From assembly GCA_965279115.1 (NCBI GenBank), contig OZ257137.1, positions 124,001-188,000 on the forward strand: a stretch of DNA of 64,000 nucleotides. The letters are read 5' to 3'. Shown piece by piece: positions 24,717 to 34,016 of this stretch (position 1 is the first letter of the stretch; each line of letters starts with the position of its first letter). Origin of the DNA: JAEUOS01 sp965279115. GTDB taxonomy: Bacteria; Pseudomonadota; Gammaproteobacteria; Burkholderiales; JAEUOS01. The notes beneath the pieces were generated by a model that worked only from the letters and a program-made list of their open reading frames with translations, was not told the origin of the DNA and did no database searches. A program made the position numbers and the translations under genes.

Positions 24717-26309
24717 ATGACCAAGATTCCAAGCATCCTGCTCGCAACCGCGATTGCAGGCGCCGCCCATGCGGCCCCCACCTCCATCCTCTTCGTCGGC
24801 AACAGCTACACCTTTGGCCGAACTGATGGTTCCTTGAATCCCGACGGGACCTTGAATTTGACGAATCAGGTGCTGACCTATAACGCAGCAAATGTGCGCG
24901 ACCTCACCGCGCCCCGGGGAGACGGAGTACTACAAGCGGTGAACCCTGCTTTGGGGACCAATCCCAGCTTGCCAGTAAGCTCCAGCAACCCCATACCGAC
25001 TTACACCGGCGCCCCGTTCACCAACGTCTTCGGTACAAACTCCTATCCCATCGGGATGAACATCCCTGGCACGACCACCCAGGGCAATGCATATTCACCG
25101 CACACGCAACTCAACACCTGGGGTGGTACGGCCGGCATCTTCAAGCAATTTACCGTGCAGGCCGGCCTGGACTACGACGTCGCCCTGTCGACCCGCAACG
25201 CGGCCTCGCTTCGAGGCCATTTTCTCAACACCGCCAATACCACCAGCTGGGACCTGCGCAGCAACATCAGCAGCCAGCAATGGGGCAGCATCGTGTTGCA
25301 GGAGCAAAGTGACGAAGCCCTGGCTCCGAAGACTGTCACCACAGACTCCACCGGCAGGACCCTATTGCCTGGAACCAGTGGTGTTCTGGGGTCCAATTTT
25401 CCATCGGTCAGGGCCTATGTCGACCTGATAGAAGATTGGGTGCATACGGGCCGACCGGTTCAAGCCGGGGTCATGAACAACCGCACGAACGACACCCAAT
25501 ACCGAGAGCGCAACATGTACTACAACGGTGGCACGAATGCCAACAGCCCTGTCGACGTTCCTGGACCGGGTGGCCAGTACGCCAACGAGGCCGCCTGCGT
25601 CGCGGCGGGTGGCACGCCGACAGTTGGTGGTACTTCCGGTTCCTGCGCCAACAATGCCTTACGTACGATTCCGAACAACACGAACTTCAACGCGAATACC
25701 CAGATTTACCTGCAAGAGACATGGGCACGGCCCGATCTCATCAATTCGCCTGGCGCAAAGACCCTCAACCCGATTACCGCGCTTGCCACCTACGATCCCA
25801 ACACACCCGTACCAAGCTATTTCACATCGCTGGAGGAGATGACCGAACAGATGAGGTTGGCAATGCTGGACGTCCGCAACTTTGCAAACGATGATGGCAC
25901 CCCGGGAATCAAGGGAATCATCCCCACGGGCCAGGCTTTTCTGCGTGCGGTGCAAGACGGTGTGGCCACCCGCAACATGTACGCCTCCGACGCGCTGACC
26001 GACGGCCTGATGGACCTTTGGTTCAACGACGGCACCCATCCCAGCAAGTGGGGATCCTATCTGAGCGCCCTGACCATCTTTGGCTCGGTCACCGGACTCG
26101 ATCCGCAATCCCTGGGCTTTAACGAACTGGCAGCCAGGGATCTCGGCATTTCCGGTCGAGACGCCTATGCGTTGCAACAGATTGCCGCCCTAAGCCTGGG
26201 GTTCCAAAAGGTGCCGGAGCCCGGCAGCCTGGCGCTGGTGGCACTGGCGCTGGTAGGCGTGGCCGGATTGCGGCGGCGTGCCGGGTCGGTCGCAGCCGCT
26301 CGCACCTGA
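24717..26309 (+). CDS. PEP-CTERM-anchored SGNH-hydrolase-like protein
   Basis: A 530-residue exported protein. Signal peptide 1-19 is followed directly by ILFVGNSYTFG (24-34), an SGNH block I with candidate nucleophile Ser30. Near the C-terminus NDGTHPSKWGSYL supplies the block V pair Asp438/His441. The final 33 residues are a PEP-CTERM signal: VPEPGS (499-504), a hydrophobic helix and an arginine-rich end LRRRAG, the target of an exosortase. The middle is rich in Asn, Thr, Gly and Ser, as expected for a surface or matrix protein. GGAG is 7 nt before the ATG. By eye it is less GC-rich than all neighbours, which suggests acquisition. No exosortase gene is in the window. Confidence 0.8.
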   Translation: MTKIPSILLATAIAGAAHAAPTSILFVGNSYTFGRTDGSLNPDGTLNLTNQVLTYNAANVRDLTAPRGDGVLQAVNPALGTNPSLPVSSSNPIPTYTGAPFTNVFGTNSYPIGMNIPGTTTQGNAYSPHTQLNTWGGTAGIFKQFTVQAGLDYDVALSTRNAASLRGHFLNTANTTSWDLRSNISSQQWGSIVLQEQSDEALAPKTVTTDSTGRTLLPGTSGVLGSNFPSVRAYVDLIEDWVHTGRPVQAGVMNNRTNDTQYRERNMYYNGGTNANSPVDVPGPGGQYANEAACVAAGGTPTVGGTSGSCANNALRTIPNNTNFNANTQIYLQETWARPDLINSPGAKTLNPITALATYDPNTPVPSYFTSLEEMTEQMRLAMLDVRNFANDDGTPGIKGIIPTGQAFLRAVQDGVATRNMYASDALTDGLMDLWFNDGTHPSKWGSYLSALTIFGSVTGLDPQSLGFNELAARDLGISGRDAYALQQIAALSLGFQKVPEPGSLALVALALVGVAGLRRRAGSVAAART

Positions 26310-26406
26310 GCCTCGATTGTCGCCGCCACGGCGCGGGCTGCGCGAATCACCACAAGCGCCGCGCCTGCCGCCGTAGAACCTGACCGCTGGCGGTGCCTTG
26401 CCACCG

Positions 26407-26976
26407 TCAGGCGAAATGCTTGCCGATCTCCGGATCGAACTTGCCGTCGATGAGCACGAACAACATCTTGCAGGGCTTGCCGGAGCGGTTGGCCCATGCA
26501 TGGTTGGTGCCACGCTCGACCAGGAAATCGCCCTGCTTCATCAGCCGCTCTTCCTTGTCGAGGACGATGGTGATCTCGCCTTCGAGCACCAGCGCATAGT
26601 CCACCGTTTCGGTGCGGTGCATCAGGGGATGGCCGCCTTCCTTGTAGGTCGAGGCCTTGTTGGTGCCGAGGGCGCCGAAGGCTTCCTTGGCACCGCCACC
26701 GTCGAGGTTTTTCGTCCACTCGCCTTCCGGGCCGAATTCGATGATGCGCACCACCGTGCCGTTCTTGGGCGGTTCCAACGTCAGGGGTCGTGAGGTTGGA
26801 TCGGGCTCATTGCCCACGTAGGCGGGCGTCTGGTCGGTGATCCACAGGTTGGTGAGGTAATAGCCCACGCGGCGCGGGTTGGTGTGAACGGAAGGCGCAG
26901 CCCGGTCCTCGGTGAAGATGGCGTTGCCTTCGGCGTCATGGCCGGTGACGATCCGGCGCACGTATCCTTTGTCCAT
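26407..26976 (-). CDS. cupin-domain protein
   Basis: A 189-residue protein with one cupin barrel in its C-terminal half. Seen: GGHPLMHRTETVDYALVLEGEIT holds the first cupin motif (histidines plus Glu for the metal), and GDFLVERGTNHAWANRSGKPCKM the second. The N-terminal half (VRRIVTGHDAEGNAIF, then VGYYLTNLWIT) matches a family often found next to CoA-pathway genes in Burkholderiales; function not established. AGGA lies about 10 nt before the ATG at 26976. Divergent from the enoyl-CoA hydratase/Bug/CaiB operon, 142 nt apart. Confidence 0.75.
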   Translation of the reverse strand: MDKGYVRRIVTGHDAEGNAIFTEDRAAPSVHTNPRRVGYYLTNLWITDQTPAYVGNEPDPTSRPLTLEPPKNGTVVRIIEFGPEGEWTKNLDGGGAKEAFGALGTNKASTYKEGGHPLMHRTETVDYALVLEGEITIVLDKEERLMKQGDFLVERGTNHAWANRSGKPCKMLFVLIDGKFDPEIGKHFA

Positions 26977-27118
26977 TGCGTATGTTGTCCTGTTGTTGGC
27001 GGATTGCGGATTGCAACCCCCGCCATTGTCCATCAGGTCGCCGGGCAGGGGAGGTTCTATACTCCTCGCACTGCAGCAACAACGACAACGCGCCCTTCGC
27101 GGGCCGGGGAGACAAGCA

Positions 27119-27943
27119 ATGCAGGAACCCACCAAACTCGCCGCCGGCGGGTCCGAGTCGTTTGCCGAGGGCATCGTGCTCACACGCAACGGCGGCGTAC
27201 TCAATCTCGCCATCGACCGACCGGACAACATGAACCGGCTGCTGCCGGAAGTGCTCGAACGCCTCCTCAGGATCACCGAGGCGCTGCGCGATGACGCGCA
27301 GACCCAGGTGCTGGTGATCTCCGGCGCCGGCGACGAATATTTCTCCATGGGCATCATGAACCCGGAGATCCGCGCCAGCTTCTCCAAGGAACAGGTGATC
27401 CGCCTGGTGCGCCTGGCCAACCGCACCTTCGACGCCATCGAGGCACTGCCGCAGATCGTCATCGCCGCCATCAACGGCAAGGTGCTGGCCGGCGGCGTGG
27501 AACTCTGCCTGGCCTGCGACATCCGTTATGCCGCCGCGCATGCGACCCTGTGCATGCCGGAGGCGCAGTGGGGCGGCTTTCCCGGCGCAGGCGGGCCGGT
27601 GCGCCTGCCGCAGATCGTCGGCCGTGCGCGCGCGCTGGAGATCATCTGCACCGCGCGTGAACTCGACGCCACCACCATGCGCGAATACGGGCTCGTGCAG
27701 GAGATCAAACCGGCCGGCGAACTGCGCGGCTTCGTCGCCGGCATTGCCGCGCGCATCGCCGCCAACGGCCCGCTGGCCACGCGCGGCGCCAAGCGCATCG
27801 TCAACACCCGCCAGGCCAGCGGATTTCCCGAGGCGCGCGAGCTGGCCGATTCGCTGCGCCATGCGCTTGAATGGAGCCACGATGTAGACGAAGGCCTGGC
27901 CTCGCACCGCGAGAACCGCACGCCGAAGTTCCTCGGACGCTAG
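27119..27943 (+). CDS. enoyl-CoA hydratase/isomerase family protein (divergent)
   Basis: A 274-residue crotonase-fold protein. Seen: AIDRPDNMNRLLPEV, ISGAGDEYFSMGIMN where canonical enzymes have FCAGGD, INGKVLAGGVELCLACD and PEAQWGGFPGAGGPVRLPQIVG. The altered first oxyanion loop (SMG for AGG) marks a distinct subgroup, so hydratase activity is not assured. GGGGAG is about 8 nt before the ATG at 27119. First gene of a tight plus-strand operon (9-nt gap to Bug G, then CaiB, then Bug H). Confidence 0.8.
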   Translation: MQEPTKLAAGGSESFAEGIVLTRNGGVLNLAIDRPDNMNRLLPEVLERLLRITEALRDDAQTQVLVISGAGDEYFSMGIMNPEIRASFSKEQVIRLVRLANRTFDAIEALPQIVIAAINGKVLAGGVELCLACDIRYAAAHATLCMPEAQWGGFPGAGGPVRLPQIVGRARALEIICTARELDATTMREYGLVQEIKPAGELRGFVAGIAARIAANGPLATRGAKRIVNTRQASGFPEARELADSLRHALEWSHDVDEGLASHRENRTPKFLGR

Positions 27944-27952
27944 GAGACTCAC

Positions 27953-28939
27953 ATGTCTTACGTCACCCCGCTTCGCCGCCTCATCAAGGGTCTTGCCGCC
28001 TGTGGCCTGTGCGCCATGTCCTTCATCGCTGCCGCGCAATCCTGGCCCACCAGGCCAGTGCGCATGATCGTGCCCTTCGTCGCCGGCGGCGCCACCGACG
28101 TGGTGGCGCGCCAGCTTGCGGCACACCTGCAGCAGAGCCTGGGGCAAAGCTTCATCATCGAGAACCGCACCGGCGCCAACGGCAACATCGGCGCCGACTT
28201 CGTCGCCAAATCACCGGCCGATGGCTATACCATCCTGGTGGCCGACCTGGGCACCTTCACCAGCGGCCCGGCGGTCACGCCGAACCTGCCCTTCGATCCA
28301 CTCAGTGACTTCGCGCCCATCACCATGCTGGTCGGCTCGCCCTATGGGCTGGCGGTCAACCCTTCCTTGCCCGTCGCCAATGTGCGCGAAATGCTGGCCT
28401 TCGCCAAGGCCAATCCGGACAAGTTCAACTACGCCATGCTGGGCAGCGGCAGCGCCTCGCACCTGGCAGGCATCGAACTCGGCGCGCGCGCCGGCGTGTC
28501 CTTCACCTTCGTGCCCTACAAGGGCGGTGCACCGTCGCTGACGGACGTGGCTGCGGGCCAGGCGCAGGCGATCGGCATCGCCATGCTGTCGACCTACCCG
28601 TTCGTCAGGAGCGGCAAGCTGCGCCTCCTGGCGGTGATGGGCCGTGAACGTCTTTCCTTCCTGCCCGACGTGCCCACGGTCGCCGAGTCCGGCTTTCCCG
28701 GCTTTGTGGCCGGCCAATGGCAGGCGCTCTACGGCCCCAAGGGCCTGCCGCGCGAAATCGGCGACAGGCTGCGTGCCGAATCCACCCGCTTCTTCAACAA
28801 CGCCGAAGTGAAGAAGCGCTTCGGCGAGCAGGGTGCGGAAGTCGCCACCGGCACCGCCGAGGACCTGGCACGCTTCGTCACTGACGAAAAGGCGAAGTTC
28901 GCGCGCCTGGTCAGGGAACACAACATCAAGGTGGAGTGA
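27953..28939 (+). CDS. Bug/TctC-family periplasmic solute receptor (G)
   Basis: A 328-residue Bug receptor with Sec signal peptide (core LIKGLAACGLCAMSFIAAA, cut near AAA-QS). Seen: IVPFVAGGATDVVARQLAAHL, PADGYTILVADLGTFT, TFVPYKGGAPSLTDV and C-terminal LVREHNIKVE. It lies between the enoyl-CoA hydratase and CaiB genes with gaps of 9 and 4 nt. One of two Bug receptors in this operon; Bug H is not a close duplicate, so two ligands or a ligand pair are likely. Confidence 0.9.
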   Translation: MSYVTPLRRLIKGLAACGLCAMSFIAAAQSWPTRPVRMIVPFVAGGATDVVARQLAAHLQQSLGQSFIIENRTGANGNIGADFVAKSPADGYTILVADLGTFTSGPAVTPNLPFDPLSDFAPITMLVGSPYGLAVNPSLPVANVREMLAFAKANPDKFNYAMLGSGSASHLAGIELGARAGVSFTFVPYKGGAPSLTDVAAGQAQAIGIAMLSTYPFVRSGKLRLLAVMGRERLSFLPDVPTVAESGFPGFVAGQWQALYGPKGLPREIGDRLRAESTRFFNNAEVKKRFGEQGAEVATGTAEDLARFVTDEKAKFARLVREHNIKVE

Positions 28940-28943
28940 TCGC

Positions 28944-30143
28944 ATGAAATCGCAGCATCCCGCCGGCGCGCTCGATGGCGTCCGGATCGTCGACATGACC
29001 GGCGTCGGCATGGGCCCGATGGCCACCCAGATGCTTGCCGACATGGGGGCGGACGTCATCAAGGTGGAGTCGCCTGGCGGCGGCGACATTTTCCGCCACG
29101 TGCACCCGCAGCGCCATCCGGCGATGAGCCATGCCTTCCTCAACCTCAACCGCAACAAGCGCGGCGTGGTACTCGACGCCAAGCGGGCGGAAGAGCGCGA
29201 ATCCCTGCTGGCGCTGGTCGAACGGGCGGACGTCTTTGTCTCCAACGTGCGGCCGCAGGCGCTGGCCAGGCTGGGGCTTGGCTACGAGCAGTTGCGCGAG
29301 CGCAATCCGCGCCTGATCTACTGCGGTTGCTACGGTTACTCCGAGGCCGGCCCCTATGCCGGGCGGCCGGCGGTGGACGACACCATCCAGGCCGCCAGCG
29401 GCCTGGCCTGGTGCCAGAGCACCGGCGGTACGCCCGAAGAAAACCGCCCGCCGCGCTATGTGAAAAGCATCATCGCCGACAAGGTGGCGGCGATGTGGGT
29501 CACCCAATCGATCGCCATGGCGCTATACGCGCGCGAACGCACCGGTACCGGCCAGGCGGTCGAGGTGCCGATGTTCGAATGCCTCACCGCCTTCATGATG
29601 GTCGAGCATCTGGCGGGGCGCGCCTTCGTGCCGCCGGAAGGCCCGCCGGGTTACAACCGCATCACCGCCGACAGCCGCAAGCCATTCGCGACAAGCGACG
29701 GCTACCTTGCCGTGGTGCCCTATACCGATCCGCAGTGGGAGCGGTTTTTCAAACTGGCCGACCGCCCCGACCTGGCCGCCGATCCGCGCTTCGCCAAACT
29801 CGACGCGCGCAGCCGCAACATCGGCGAGTTGTATACCCTGCTCGAACCGATCATGGCCTCGAAGAGCAGCGCGGAATGGGTAGCCTTGCTGTCAACCGCG
29901 GACCTGCCGTTCGCCAAGGTGAATTCGGTGGACGACCTGCTGGCCGACCCGCACCTGCAGGCGGTGGGCTTCTGGCATTCGATGCAACACCCCACCGAAG
30001 GCGCGCTGATGCAGGCCGGCATACCCGTGCGCTATTCAGCCACCCCCGGCAGCATCCGCCGCCCCGCTCCCAACCTGGGCGAGCACACGGCAGAAGTGCT
30101 GGCCGAACTTGGAATTTCATTGCCGAAAAAGGAGCCCTCATGA
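28944..30143 (+). CDS. CaiB/BaiF family III CoA-transferase
   Basis: A 399-residue class III CoA-transferase. Seen: GALDGVRIVDMTGVGMGP, ADMGADVIKVESPGGGDIF, NRNKRGVVLDAKR, likely catalytic Asp179 in SIIADKV, VPPEGPPGYNRI and PNLGEHTAEVLAELG. GGTGGAGTG, overlapping the end of the Bug G gene, provides the ribosome site. Its TGA overlaps the ATG of Bug H (ATGA). It should activate the acid captured by Bug G or H for the upstream crotonase-type enzyme. Confidence 0.88.
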   Translation: MKSQHPAGALDGVRIVDMTGVGMGPMATQMLADMGADVIKVESPGGGDIFRHVHPQRHPAMSHAFLNLNRNKRGVVLDAKRAEERESLLALVERADVFVSNVRPQALARLGLGYEQLRERNPRLIYCGCYGYSEAGPYAGRPAVDDTIQAASGLAWCQSTGGTPEENRPPRYVKSIIADKVAAMWVTQSIAMALYARERTGTGQAVEVPMFECLTAFMMVEHLAGRAFVPPEGPPGYNRITADSRKPFATSDGYLAVVPYTDPQWERFFKLADRPDLAADPRFAKLDARSRNIGELYTLLEPIMASKSSAEWVALLSTADLPFAKVNSVDDLLADPHLQAVGFWHSMQHPTEGALMQAGIPVRYSATPGSIRRPAPNLGEHTAEVLAELGISLPKKEPS

Positions 30144-31129
30144 TCCGCCCGATTCGCAACCGTCTGGTACTTGCGGCCGCCGTCACCGCCGGGGCGCTGG
30201 CAGGCATGGCCGTCCCTTCCGCCGCGCTGGCGCAGGACTATCCGGCGCGGCCGATCCGCTTCATCGTCGCCTTTCCCGCCGGCAGCGGCATAGACACCAT
30301 GAGCCGGGTGATGCTCGACGACATCCGCAAGGCGACCAACGCCAACTTCGTCATCGAATACAAACCCGGCGCGCTCGGCCAGATCGGCACCGACTTCACC
30401 GCCAAGGCCGCGCCTGACGGCTACACCGTGATGGTGTCCTCCAGTGCGACGCATTCGTCCGGCGCCCAACTGGCCAAAAGCGTGCCCTACGACGCGTTGC
30501 GCGATTTCACGCATATCGGCCGCATCTCGCGCTTCGATGTCGCCCTGGTGGTGAGCCCGCAGCAGGGCTTCAAGACCGCGGCGGACCTGGTCGCCGAGGC
30601 GCGCCGGCGCCCGGGCAAGCTTTCATATGGCTACGGTTCCGGCACCGGGCGGGTGGTCGCCGCAACCTTCGCGCGCTCAGCAGGCATCGACGTGCTGGCG
30701 GTACCCTACAAGGGCCAGCCGCCGGCACTCACCGACCTGATCGGTGGCCAGATCAATTTCGTCACCGCCGACCTCGCGGTGATCATGCCGTTCGTGAAGT
30801 CGGGCCGCCTGGACGCAGTCGGTATCGCTTCGGCGAAGCGTTCGGCGCTGCTGCCGAATGTGCCCACCCTGACCGAAGTCGGCATCCGCGACGTGGAACT
30901 CTCCGGCTGGGCCGGCATTTCCGGGCCGGCCAACATGCCCAGGGAAGCGGTCGCATGGTGGAGCACCCAGATGAACCGCGTCCTCGCTTCCAGGGAACAC
31001 ATCGAGCGCCTGCACGCGCTGAGCCTGGAAGGGGAACCCAACAGCGTGGACGAGTTCAACCAATTCGTGCGCAGCCAGTACCAGGTGTGGGGCCAGCGCA
31101 TTCGCGACGCCGGCATTCCGCCGGAGTAA
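30140..31129 (+). CDS. Bug/TctC-family periplasmic solute receptor (H)
   Basis: A 329-residue Bug receptor with Sec signal peptide (1-31, AALA-QDYPA). AAGGAG precedes the ATG, which overlaps the CaiB stop. Seen: IVAFPAGSGIDTMSRVMLDDI (SGID where most paralogues have GATD or SSDI), APDGYTVMVSSSATH, LAVPYKGQPPALTDL. Last gene of the operon; its end is 10 nt from the convergent Ldh gene. Confidence 0.9.
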   Translation: MIRPIRNRLVLAAAVTAGALAGMAVPSAALAQDYPARPIRFIVAFPAGSGIDTMSRVMLDDIRKATNANFVIEYKPGALGQIGTDFTAKAAPDGYTVMVSSSATHSSGAQLAKSVPYDALRDFTHIGRISRFDVALVVSPQQGFKTAADLVAEARRRPGKLSYGYGSGTGRVVAATFARSAGIDVLAVPYKGQPPALTDLIGGQINFVTADLAVIMPFVKSGRLDAVGIASAKRSALLPNVPTLTEVGIRDVELSGWAGISGPANMPREAVAWWSTQMNRVLASREHIERLHALSLEGEPNSVDEFNQFVRSQYQVWGQRIRDAGIPPE

Positions 31130-31139
31130 GGCTGGGCGC

Positions 31140-32174
31140 TCAGGCCGCCACAGCGGCCACGTCCACGCCCACGGTGGCACCGGCGGCGCATACGGCCTTC
31201 CAGGTATCGTCGGGGATAGGAATGCCGTCGCGCTCGCGCACCACGCGCAGGCGCGCTTCCGGTTCGCCCGGGATCAGCACTTCATCGAAGCCCGGCGCCG
31301 GCGGCACGGCCTTGATGCGCCCGAGCGTTTTCTCCATCGCCTTCGCGTAGTCGGCTGCCGGGCGGAATACGCCGACGTCCACCGCGAAAATGAAGATGCC
31401 GCTGCGCATGAACACACCCGGGTAGGCATCCGCACCGGCCATCGGCCCGCTCAACAGTTCGGCAATCACCGCCAGCGCATAGCCCTTGTGCGCGCCGAAT
31501 GGCAGCAGGACCCCGCCATCGAAAAACGCCTGCGGGTCGGTGGTGGGCCGCCCTTCGCGATCGAGAATGGAATCCGGTGGTAGCTGCTGGTGCTTTGCCT
31601 TGGCCACCTTGACCTTGCCGGCGGCGATTGCGGAGGTGGCGATGTCCAGCGTCACCGGCGCACCGCCGGGGTTGGGCACCGAGAACGCCACCGGGTTGGT
31701 GCCCAGCACCGCCGCCGCTCCGCCAAACGGGGCGGTCATCGGCCGGTCCACCGTGCCGATGGCCATGAACACCATCACGCCCTGTTCCGCCCCGCGGTCG
31801 GTGAAGGCCGCCAGGCGCCCGGTATGCGCGGCCTGAACCACCGAGACCGCCGCCACCCGCTCCTTCTTGGCCTTGGCAATCGCCAGGTCCACCGCGAAGA
31901 TGCCGGTCACCTGTCCGAGCGCCCAGTTGCCGGTGACAAGCGCCGTGGTCGGCGTTTCCTCCAGCACCTGCGGGCTGGCGCCCACGACGATCTCGCCGTC
32001 GACAATGCTTTTCAGGTATTCCGGAATGCGCAGGATGCCGTGCGAGTCGTGCCCCGCCAGGTGGTTGTCGACCAGCACATCGGCCACCTGCGCGGCATGG
32101 TCCTCGGAGGCGCCGGCGGCGCGGAAGATGGTGGCGGTGGCGCGGTGCAGCGCGGCTTTGGTGAACGTTGGCAT
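31140..32174 (-). CDS. Ldh-family NAD(P)-dependent malate/L-lactate dehydrogenase-like oxidoreductase
   Basis: A 344-residue member of the Ldh_2 family (YlbC, ComC, AllD, DpkA), whose members interconvert 2-hydroxy acids and 2-oxo acids, ureidoglycolate, or cyclic imino acids. Seen: HDSHGILRIPEYL (42-54) in the N-terminal region, VVQAAHTGRLAAF, LGTNPVAFSVP, TLDIATSAIAAGKV and the LPFGAHKGYALAVIAELLSG segment. No signal peptide. It is single on its strand, facing the enoyl-CoA hydratase operon and divergent from Bug I. The substrate is unresolved. Confidence 0.85.
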   Translation of the reverse strand: MPTFTKAALHRATATIFRAAGASEDHAAQVADVLVDNHLAGHDSHGILRIPEYLKSIVDGEIVVGASPQVLEETPTTALVTGNWALGQVTGIFAVDLAIAKAKKERVAAVSVVQAAHTGRLAAFTDRGAEQGVMVFMAIGTVDRPMTAPFGGAAAVLGTNPVAFSVPNPGGAPVTLDIATSAIAAGKVKVAKAKHQQLPPDSILDREGRPTTDPQAFFDGGVLLPFGAHKGYALAVIAELLSGPMAGADAYPGVFMRSGIFIFAVDVGVFRPAADYAKAMEKTLGRIKAVPPAPGFDEVLIPGEPEARLRVVRERDGIPIPDDTWKAVCAAGATVGVDVAAVAA

Positions 32175-32278
32175 GGGCTTGTTCTTCTCTTCATGAATGG
32201 CCCCTCGTGTCGGGGCCGGGGTTTGTTGTTAAGATTTTAGATTGATTGCTCCTCACAACCAGAACAAGAAGGAACTCC

Positions 32279-33253
32279 ATGAGACAAATCCGCATCGCCC
32301 TTGCATGCTGCCTGCTGTTGATCGCTGCCGCTGCGGGTGCGCAGAACACCTTCCCGAGCAAGCCGGTCAACGTGGTCGTGCCCTTCCCGCCGGGCGGGGC
32401 GGCCGACCAGCCCACCCGCCTTTTGGCACTGGCACTGGCCAACGTATGGAAGCAGCCCGCCGTGGTGATGACCCGCGCCGGCGCAGGGGGTGCGATCGGC
32501 ATGGCGGCTGTGGCGACTTCGCCGCCGGATGGCTACACACTGGTGGCTACCAATCCGGCTCTCCTGATCCTGCCGGAAGCCGACCGCATGTTCGGCCGAC
32601 CCTCGAGCTTCGATCGCTCAAGCTTCATCCCGATCGCGCTGCTGGTGGCCGACCCCTTGGTGGTGGCCGTCAAGGGGGACGCGCCATGGAAGACATACCA
32701 GGACTTCGTCGCCGAAGCGCGCGCCAATCCGGACAAGATCACCTATGGTTCCTCGGGCGCCTACAGCGCCTCGCACCTGCCGATCGAAATGCTCGCCAAC
32801 GCAGCCGGCATGAAGCTGCGCCACATCTCCTACGCGGGCGGCGGGCCGGCCATCCTGGCGGTGCTGGGCGGGCATGTTGCGCTGACGGCGAGTTCACCAG
32901 CCGCCTTGGCAGCCCACATCAAGTCCGGCGCACTGAAACCGCTGGTCACTACCGGCGCCAAGCGCGTGGCCTCGCTGCCCGAGGTGCCCACGGCAATGGA
33001 GCTTGGCTTCAAGGACAGCGAGTTCTACATCTGGATCGGTCTGTTCGCCCCGGCGAAGACGCCGGATGCGGTGGTGCAGGCGTTGCGCGCCGACATCGGC
33101 CGCGCCATCACGCAAGAGGGGGGATTCATCCAGAGCATGGCCAAGCTCGGCGCGCCGGTGGACTATCGCGACGGTCCCGCGTTCAACGAATTCCTCAATC
33201 GCGATTTCGAACGCATCCGCGCCACGGTGCAGCGCATCGGCAAGGTGGATTGA
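32279..33253 (+). CDS. Bug/TctC-family periplasmic solute receptor (I)
   Basis: A 324-residue Bug receptor with a short signal peptide (1-21, AGA-QN). AAGAAGG precedes the ATG at 32279. Seen: VVPFPPGGAADQPTRLLALAL (AADQ loop), SPPDGYTLVATNPALLIL, and RHISYAGGGPAILAVLGG where most paralogues have PYKG. Divergent from the Ldh gene and 7 nt before the ankyrin gene. The unusual loop residues suggest a ligand different from the other receptors. Confidence 0.9.
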   Translation: MRQIRIALACCLLLIAAAAGAQNTFPSKPVNVVVPFPPGGAADQPTRLLALALANVWKQPAVVMTRAGAGGAIGMAAVATSPPDGYTLVATNPALLILPEADRMFGRPSSFDRSSFIPIALLVADPLVVAVKGDAPWKTYQDFVAEARANPDKITYGSSGAYSASHLPIEMLANAAGMKLRHISYAGGGPAILAVLGGHVALTASSPAALAAHIKSGALKPLVTTGAKRVASLPEVPTAMELGFKDSEFYIWIGLFAPAKTPDAVVQALRADIGRAITQEGGFIQSMAKLGAPVDYRDGPAFNEFLNRDFERIRATVQRIGKVD

Positions 33254-33260
33254 GCGTTCC

Positions 33261-34010
33261 GTGACAGTCTCCGCGCAGTTCCATACCTGCGTCGGCCGCA
33301 TCTCCGCTTGGCGCGCCGGAACCTCCCTGATGGGCGCGCTGCTGGCGCTGTGCCTCATGCTCGCCAGCGCGGCATCGAGCGCGTTCCCGGTGAAGCCGGA
33401 GGCGGGCGAGATCGCGCGCTTCGCCCCGTTGCACGCCGCAGCCCATCGCGGCGATATCGCAACGATCAACAAACTGATCGCCGCGCGAACCAACCTGGCG
33501 GCGCGCGACGGGTACGGCCGCACGGCATTGCATGTGGCGGCCTACGCGCGCCAGCACGAGGCGATCCGCATCCTCGCGGCCGCCGGCGCCGACCTCGGCG
33601 CCTTCGAGCGTGACCGCTACGATGCGGTCACCATCGTCGGCATTCTCGGCGACGACGAAACCCTGCGGGTGTTGCTGGCGGCGGGCGCCAGCGCCAAGCT
33701 CATCACCAGCATTCACTACGGCACCGCACTGATCGCCTCGTCGCACCATGGCCATCCCGGGGTGGTGCGGCAACTCATCGCCGCGGGCGCGCCGCTGGAC
33801 CATGTCAACATCCTGCACTGGAATGCACTCATCGAAGCCGTGGTCCTCGGTGACGGCGGCGCCCGGCACCAGGCGGTCCTGAAGGCGCTGCTCGATGCCG
33901 GAGCCGACACCCGACTCACCGACCGCGGCGGCAACACGCCGCTCGCACTTGCGAAGACACGCGGCTTCGATGCGATGGTGAAGCTGCTTGAAGCCGCCGG
34001 CGCAAGATAG
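33261..34010 (+). CDS. exported ankyrin-repeat protein
   Basis: A 249-residue protein if started at GTG 33261, or 226 residues from ATG 33330. The GTG is preferred because it adds arginines before the hydrophobic core LMGALLALCLMLASAASSA, making a normal signal peptide; neither start has a strong ribosome site. The rest is about five ankyrin repeats, e.g. FAPLHAAAHRGDIATINKLI, GRTALHVAAYARQHEAIRIL and GNTPLALAKTRGFDAMVKLL. Ankyrin repeats mediate protein binding, and periplasmic examples often accompany catalases or transport genes. The partner here is unknown. Confidence 0.75.
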   Translation: MTVSAQFHTCVGRISAWRAGTSLMGALLALCLMLASAASSAFPVKPEAGEIARFAPLHAAAHRGDIATINKLIAARTNLAARDGYGRTALHVAAYARQHEAIRILAAAGADLGAFERDRYDAVTIVGILGDDETLRVLLAAGASAKLITSIHYGTALIASSHHGHPGVVRQLIAAGAPLDHVNILHWNALIEAVVLGDGGARHQAVLKALLDAGADTRLTDRGGNTPLALAKTRGFDAMVKLLEAAGAR

Positions 34011-34016
34011 GCCACC

